A stretch of DNA of 24,293 nt from a virus. The stretch spans positions 1 to 24,293 of the IMG/VR virus record IMGVR_UViG_3300028556_000036. The stretch is one strand, 5' to 3'. The translations under genes were made by a program, and so were the position numbers. Under the pieces are notes generated by a model that saw nothing but the letters and a program-made list of their open reading frames with translations, was not told the origin of the DNA and ran no database searches. Shown piece after piece: positions 20,823 through 24,293 of the stretch (positions are counted from its first letter, which is position 1; each line of letters opens with the position of its first letter).

Positions 20823-21288
20823 ACTTGTGCTGACAGTTGGGACATTCTACTTCCTTCTGCGGCGCGGCCTCTGGCGCAGATTCTTCGCCTTCCGGCAGGA
20901 AGTTCAACCATTCCGGCGGCATACCGTAGCTGACCAGTTCCGCCGGTTCATAATCGGCTGATAGAATGTCGTAGTCGAATTCGCCGAACGGCAGGTTGTC
21001 CTGAATCAGAATGCGCTTAAATTCTTCTTCTGTAAGCGGACGATCAGGAACAAGAATCTGAATTTCCTTGATACCAAGTTCCTTCAAAACCTTGATACGC
21101 TGATGGCCGCCGATAACGCGCAAATCGGGCGTGGCGATGATGCGCTGATGGTATCCATTGCGCCGGACGCTATCCAGCAAGTCCTGAAAGGCCTTCTTGC
21201 TGATGCGGCGCGGGTTCCTTTCATACGGTGTAAGATCGGCGACCTTTACCATCTTTTCCGTCCATACCGGCATGGAACCCTTGGGCAT
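20812..21288 (-). CDS. ParB-like nuclease-fold protein with zinc-knuckle tail
   Basis: 158 aa. The ParB/sulfiredoxin-like domain spans residues about 15-90: 'VADLTPYERNPRRI', 'DSVRRNGYHQRIIATPDLRVIGGHQRIKVLKELG' (GGHQR is the catalytic-type loop). 'ILIQDNLPFGEFDYDILSADYEPAELVSYGMPPEWL' follows, and the tail 'ECPNCQHKFKV' is half a zinc finger. Such phage proteins often act with DNA methylases or as nucleases, but no methylase is in the window. An ATG at 21273 with AAGGG is an alternative start. Last gene of the right operon. Confidence 0.8.
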   Translation of the reverse strand: MPKGSMPVWTEKMVKVADLTPYERNPRRISKKAFQDLLDSVRRNGYHQRIIATPDLRVIGGHQRIKVLKELGIKEIQILVPDRPLTEEEFKRILIQDNLPFGEFDYDILSADYEPAELVSYGMPPEWLNFLPEGEESAPEAAPQKEVECPNCQHKFKV

Positions 21289-21290
21289 GT

Positions 21291-21542
21291 TTAAGCTGCC
21301 TTTTTGCGTTGCGCCTTTTTCATCTTCTTCATTTTCGCAGCAGCTTCAACCTTCAGGCTTTCCGCCGTCCGGTTTTGATACTGTTCAATCTGCGCCCACA
21401 TCAGCGAGTCCACGCGGCTACGCCCCTGACAATAATTATTGATTGTCTGCGGGTCGCGGTCAGTCAGCGCCGCGAATTCGATCTGCATAAGACCGAGATC
21501 GGCGATAGCCTTCTTGAACTTTTTACTTTCCGCCTTTGACAT
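21291..21542 (-). CDS. Small HTH-like protein
   Basis: 83 aa. 'AIADLGLMQIEFAALTDRDPQTINNYCQGRSRV' fits a lambda/XRE-type helix-turn-helix. The C-terminus is Lys-rich ('KMKKMKKAQRKKAA'). AAGGAGT lies seven bases upstream of the ATG and is strong. It starts 20 bases inside the previous gene and ends two bases before the ParB-like start. A repressor or DNA-binding role is plausible. Confidence 0.72.
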   Translation of the reverse strand: MSKAESKKFKKAIADLGLMQIEFAALTDRDPQTINNYCQGRSRVDSLMWAQIEQYQNRTAESLKVEAAAKMKKMKKAQRKKAA

Positions 21543-21777
21543 TTTTCGACTCCTTCTGTGATTTCTTGGCTTCCCTGCGCTCCCATTCAGCGCGTTCCTT
21601 CGGTTTGCAATCAGGACATGGTGCTTTGTCCTGACTGGACGGCAAATTCTTCTTCGGGTTCACGTCCTCCGTAAAATGCGTCGGGAATTTATTGAACCCG
21701 TGAATATCTGTGACGCCATGCTGTAGCCGGATTATAGGCACTTCGCCAGCGACGCAGCTAGGATTACTGCACTCCAT
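21523..21777 (-). CDS. Small Cys/Lys-rich protein
   Basis: 84 aa. 'ECSNPSCVAGEV' and 'APCPDCKPKERAEW' supply two Cys pairs, a likely zinc site. The last 25 residues are Lys/Glu/Arg-rich helix. It overlaps the exonuclease stop by 14 bases with GAGG upstream. Unknown function; nucleic-acid binding is possible. Confidence 0.63.
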   Translation of the reverse strand: MECSNPSCVAGEVPIIRLQHGVTDIHGFNKFPTHFTEDVNPKKNLPSSQDKAPCPDCKPKERAEWERREAKKSQKESKNVKGGK

Positions 21778-22633
21778 ATGTCTTCATCCTCTGCATGATG
21801 GAATTAAAGCCCTGCGCGGATAGGAAGGCCAGTAATTGAGCATGATTCGGGGTTCGTGTTATAGAGGCAAGCTGCAAAGGCACGGGAACATAGCGGTTAA
21901 GCAGGACAAGCTGCTTCGATATGCGGGCCTGATCTTTGTATTTTGTCAGAAGCTGCGCATACCTGCCGCGACCGTAGGGAATTGAATCTATATTAGATAA
22001 AATGTTTTCAAGATTTCCGTATTCCTTAATCAGCGCGGCGGCAGTTTTTACGCCTATCCCAGGAACGCCTGGGACATTATCCACGGCGTCGCCAGCCAAG
22101 GCCTGAACGTCGGCCACCCGATGCGGCGCAACGCCGAATTTCGCTATTACGTCGTTGACGTTTAATTCCGTTCCCTTCATTGGGTCGTATATCGAAACAG
22201 TATTCGTCATAAGCTGCATCAGGTCTTTGTCGCTCGAAACGATGCAGGTTTCCATGTTCTGTTCCGTGGCGATCCGCGCATACGTTGCTATCAGGTCGTC
22301 CGCTTCGTAGCCTTCCAGTTCTATTGCCGGGATCCCGAATGCCCGCGTCGCGTCGCGCATGATTGGCAGCTGGGGCGCAAGACCTTCCGGTAGCGCGGGG
22401 CGCTGCGCCTTGTAGGCCGGATAAATGTCGTGCCGGAAGTTGCGTCGCCCCGCGTCGAAGATTACCGCAATATCGGCTGTCTTAACGTCCCAAAGCAGCT
22501 TTTGCAGGATATTACAAAAGCCGTAGACCGCATTGATCGGTGTCCCGTCGCGGCGCTCCATCGCTGGATAAGCGAAGAACGCGCGGAAGATGAATCCGGA
22601 GCCGTCAATAAGGTAAATGCGTCTATCAGTCAT
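21764..22633 (-). CDS. Stand-alone 5'-3' exonuclease (PolA N-terminal type, flap nuclease)
   Basis: 289 aa, equal to the 5' nuclease domain of bacterial PolA without polymerase. Conserved acids are visible: Asp10 ('LIDGSG'), Asp60 ('IFDAG'), Glu110/Asp112/Asp113 ('EGYEADDLIATYAR'), Asp135/Asp137 ('SSDKDLMQL'), Asp182/Asp185 ('GDAVDNVPG'), plus 'NFRHDIYPAYKAQRPALP' and the helix-hairpin 'GVPGIGVKTAAALI'. It would remove RNA primers and flaps. 'DVQALAGD.VDNVPG' and 'KFGV' match alphaproteobacterial PolA well, pointing to host kinship. ATGA-coupled to the upstream gene. Confidence 0.92.
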   Translation of the reverse strand: MTDRRIYLIDGSGFIFRAFFAYPAMERRDGTPINAVYGFCNILQKLLWDVKTADIAVIFDAGRRNFRHDIYPAYKAQRPALPEGLAPQLPIMRDATRAFGIPAIELEGYEADDLIATYARIATEQNMETCIVSSDKDLMQLMTNTVSIYDPMKGTELNVNDVIAKFGVAPHRVADVQALAGDAVDNVPGVPGIGVKTAAALIKEYGNLENILSNIDSIPYGRGRYAQLLTKYKDQARISKQLVLLNRYVPVPLQLASITRTPNHAQLLAFLSAQGFNSIMQRMKTYGVQ

Positions 22634-23286
22634 TTAGTTTTGCCCATGTGTGAACGGATTTCTTTCGCGCAGCAGCCGACGCAATCAAATTCGGCTTTTT
22701 CCGAAATATCTGCCGCCTGTTCCATTCCGGCTTTCCAGCCATTCTGATACCCCCTATTTGACTCAAGCATTAATAGGCGTGTCATGGCGTAGGACAGAAT
22801 CTGATCCGCGTCCTGCGGAGCCTTCTTCATTCGTTCCGCAAGGTCTTTGCATAACTGAACGGTGTCCTTCGTGCAACGCAGCGCCGGAAGGGCCATCGCT
22901 ATGGCTGAAAGTGTAGCCAAGAATTCTTCCATCGCTTCCTGCGGGCCATTATTCGCAATCCAGTCCTTCGCGTATTGCAGCCCCTGCCGCAGCCCAAGCG
23001 TTTCAGTATTAAAATTTTCCAGCATGTAAGCCGCGCAGGAAAACAAATATGAGTTATTTCCATTCTGTTCCGCTACGGACAAGAGTCCACCGATCACTTC
23101 AGCAAGTTCATTGCTGGCCGATACTGCTTTGTAAGGCATAGTCTTTTCAAGAATATCGGCTACCTTCTCCGGATCGGAAAACAGGACTGTTTCGCTACCG
23201 TTTTTTCCTGTCCAAAAACAACCCTGTATTTTGCTAACTAATTCCCGAATTCTATTCGACCGATCCGGCAGGAAAGCATTTATCAT
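22630..23286 (-). CDS. Hypothetical helical protein
   Basis: 218 aa, ATGA junctions on both sides. Helical throughout ('IRELVSKIQGCFW', 'ASNELAEVIGGLLSVAEQ', 'AKDWIANNGPQEAMEEFLATLSAIAMAL'), with 'CVGCCAKEI' near the C-terminus as a possible metal site. No family is named. Set between MazG and the 5' nuclease, it may be tied to replication. Confidence 0.7.
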   Translation of the reverse strand: MINAFLPDRSNRIRELVSKIQGCFWTGKNGSETVLFSDPEKVADILEKTMPYKAVSASNELAEVIGGLLSVAEQNGNNSYLFSCAAYMLENFNTETLGLRQGLQYAKDWIANNGPQEAMEEFLATLSAIAMALPALRCTKDTVQLCKDLAERMKKAPQDADQILSYAMTRLLMLESNRGYQNGWKAGMEQAADISEKAEFDCVGCCAKEIRSHMGKTK

Positions 23287-23678
23287 TTTCTGACTCCCGT
23301 GTTGCGAAAGTAAAGATCGTGGTATTCCTTGACGCGGCGCGGTTTCGATGCGCGGGCAGCGTCAATATCTTCCTGCGGAATATCAATACCGGCACGGCGC
23401 AGCATATCCATCATGCCAAGAACGTCGCCAATTTCCTTGGCTATTTGTATGCGGTTCGGGACTGTCGTGCCGGGCCTACAGTCGTCCGGCCCGAAGCGAT
23501 ACGCCTTGCAAGCTGCCTGTGTGATTTCGCTGGCTTCCTCGCCCAGTACGTTCAGCAAGTAATCGACAGAAATTTCCGGCGCTGGCGCATGGCAGGTGTG
23601 TCCCATAAAATCGCCCCTACCCTTGGCGTCGCATTGCTGCGCCCTTGGACGGCTGCGGCAGGGGAAGTTATCCGCCAT
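23283..23678 (-). CDS. MazG-like nucleotide pyrophosphohydrolase
   Basis: 131 aa from the ATG beginning MADNFPC, preceded by AAGGA; a second candidate start (MGHTC, 23606) also has AGGGG and would remove a Cys-containing extension. 'LLNVLGEEASEITQAACKAYRFG' and 'IAKEIGDVLGMMDMLRRAGI' supply the EExxE...ExxD metal-binding helices of MazG-type NTP pyrophosphohydrolases. Phage MazG homologues have been linked to nucleotide-pool and (p)ppGpp adjustment. The tail has 'ASKPRRVKEYHDLYF'. Confidence 0.78.
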   Translation of the reverse strand: MADNFPCRSRPRAQQCDAKGRGDFMGHTCHAPAPEISVDYLLNVLGEEASEITQAACKAYRFGPDDCRPGTTVPNRIQIAKEIGDVLGMMDMLRRAGIDIPQEDIDAARASKPRRVKEYHDLYFRNTGVRK

Positions 23679-23808
23679 AGGTGAAGTCCTTTTCGTCCGG
23701 ATGCGGGGTCGCACTATATACGCCCGCCAGAAATCCTTTATGGAAGGCCGTATCATAAAGCCAGTTCGAGTAAAAAATAAGCATGATGCCAATTATAAAA
23801 ACTTTCAT
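23668..23808 (-). CDS. Tiny membrane protein
   Basis: 46 aa: 'MKVFIIGIMLIFYSNWLYDTAFHKG' is one hydrophobic segment, then a short soluble tail. It starts in the previous stop (ATGA) and ends 11 bases inside the MazG-like gene. GGAG precedes the ATG. The second of two consecutive tiny membrane proteins. Function unknown. Confidence 0.6.
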   Translation of the reverse strand: MKVFIIGIMLIFYSNWLYDTAFHKGFLAGVYSATPHPDEKDFTYGG

Positions 23809-23933
23809 TCCGTATGCTCCGCGATGCGCGGCGCTTCCATCGCGGCGCTGGCGGCAAGACCGACGCCGAGACCGACAGCAAGCGCAATCAGAAGAACGGC
23901 TGCAAAGCCGGTTATGTTCCGCGCGGCCATCAT
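23805..23933 (-). CDS. Tiny membrane protein
   Basis: 42 aa: basic 'MMAARN', then 'AAVLLIALAVGLGVGLAASAA', one glycine-rich transmembrane helix, then an acidic end. Both ends are ATGA-coupled. The glycine-zipper-like GxGxG could aid oligomerisation. It might act in membrane remodelling or as a holin-like peptide, with no direct support. Confidence 0.6.
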   Translation of the reverse strand: MMAARNITGFAAVLLIALAVGLGVGLAASAAMEAPRIAEHTE

Positions 23934-24166
23934 TCTGTTTTCAGGATTTTCTGATGATCGAATATCTTGTCGCCAGCCTGTTTCAGATTTATGGCGTCAA
24001 GCACATTGTTATTGAAGGCGTTTGTCAGGCAGCCATTGACCTGAAGATCGCTCCCTGTTGTTTCTGCGATCACAGCTGCTTCTTCAAGGCGGTGCGCCGA
24101 TTCTTTCAGAATGGCGGCGCTGGCGCGGTAGTTTTGCGCGGCAAGAACGGATGGTTCGACGGACAT
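23930..24166 (-). CDS. Small helical protein, first visible gene of the right operon
   Basis: 78 aa. Helical ('SVLAAQNYRASAAILKESAHRLEEAAVIAE'), with AAAGGAA seven bases upstream of the ATG. It lies about 35 bases from the predicted promoter. No family is recognised. Confidence 0.68.
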   Translation of the reverse strand: MSVEPSVLAAQNYRASAAILKESAHRLEEAAVIAETTGSDLQVNGCLTNAFNNNVLDAINLKQAGDKIFDHQKILKTE

Positions 24167-24201
24167 GGCGGGTTCCTTTGCAGGTGTTAAGCATCGCCAT
24201 G

Positions 24202-24230
24202 AATATAAATAGGTTATACCTGAATATCAA
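24202..24230 (-). promoter_or_regulatory. Promoter of the right operon
   Basis: On the minus strand TTGATA (24230-24225), a 17-base spacer and TATATT (24207-24202) make a good sigma-70 type promoter, 35 bases upstream of the first start codon. AGGT-TAT-ACCT, a small palindrome (24211-24221), lies in the spacer. Confidence 0.72.
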
Positions 24231-24251
24231 TACAAAAAGATTATATTGATA
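24225..24251. promoter_or_regulatory. Candidate operator over the right promoter
   Basis: TATCAATA (24225-24232) and TATTGATA (24244-24251) are perfect 8-bp arms with an 11-bp spacer. The inner arm covers the -35 hexamer, so a bound repressor would block the promoter. Confidence 0.55.
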
Positions 24252-24293
24252 GAATCAGTTCTTTTTCAGTAAATCCGTCATTTCTGTAAATGA

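Noticed and set aside
23596-24015. Plus-strand 139-codon frame at the right end
   Set aside because: Antisense to MazG and the tiny membrane genes, which are ATGA-coupled and have sensible sequences.
24240-24293. Possible C-terminal end of another minus-strand gene entering from the right edge
   Set aside because: Two frames remain open to stops near 24241-24257, but only 10-17 codons are visible and they cannot be judged.
1-24293. tRNA genes, integrase, insertion sequences and attachment sites
   Set aside because: I looked for T-loop motifs, recombinase signatures and terminal repeats and saw none that could be supported.

Overview
The window looks like part of the genome of a tailed phage (or prophage) with a contractile tail. 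A complete head-packaging and head-assembly block is recognisable: small and large terminase, portal, protease/scaffold, major capsid protein and head-tail connectors. The first 222 residues of a contractile tail-sheath protein run off the left edge. An alphaproteobacterial host is the best guess. It rests on a stand-alone PolA-type 5' nuclease with alphaproteobacterial-looking motifs and on a DUF6456-like protein, a domain I know mainly from Alphaproteobacteria. No integrase, lysis cassette, tRNA, CRISPR array or insertion sequence is visible.

Left arm (1-13240, all minus strand, read right to left): DUF6456-like protein, a hypothetical with an Ala/Pro tail, TerS, TerL, portal, a 495-residue repeat protein, an acidic protein, a protease-scaffold with a nested scaffold start, major capsid protein, two small virion proteins, adaptor, stopper, tail-completion protein, a small protein and the tail sheath. 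Intergenic gaps are short. Three good stem-loops sit in them, two of which bracket the major capsid gene.

Control region (13241-13752): about 510 bp without a convincing gene, between divergent arms. It holds a strong plus-strand promoter with a palindrome across its spacer and -10, repeated TTCCACAG and CGACA/TGTCG motifs, and a terminator-like hairpin on the minus strand.

Middle arm (13753-20822, plus strand): a tightly coupled early-type operon. It starts with an LPD29-like protein and a run of about a dozen small orphan genes, many sharing ATGA or TAATG junctions. A Dda/RecD-like SF1B helicase, a CxxCPFR cysteine protein (DUF6283-like), an XRE-like regulator, a cysteine-rich protein, a PD-(D/E)XK (sce7726-like) nuclease and a small CxxC protein follow.

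Right arm (20812-24166, minus strand, convergent with the middle arm): from its promoter near 24200 it encodes a 78-aa protein, two tiny membrane proteins, a MazG-like pyrophosphohydrolase, a 218-aa hypothetical, the 5'-3' exonuclease, a small cysteine protein, an HTH protein and a ParB-like protein. The middle and right arms together plausibly handle takeover, nucleotide-pool control and DNA replication/recombination, while the left arm packages DNA and builds the virion. The most striking observation is a glycine/threonine-rich beta-repeat module present both in the 495-aa protein and as an insertion inside the tail sheath.
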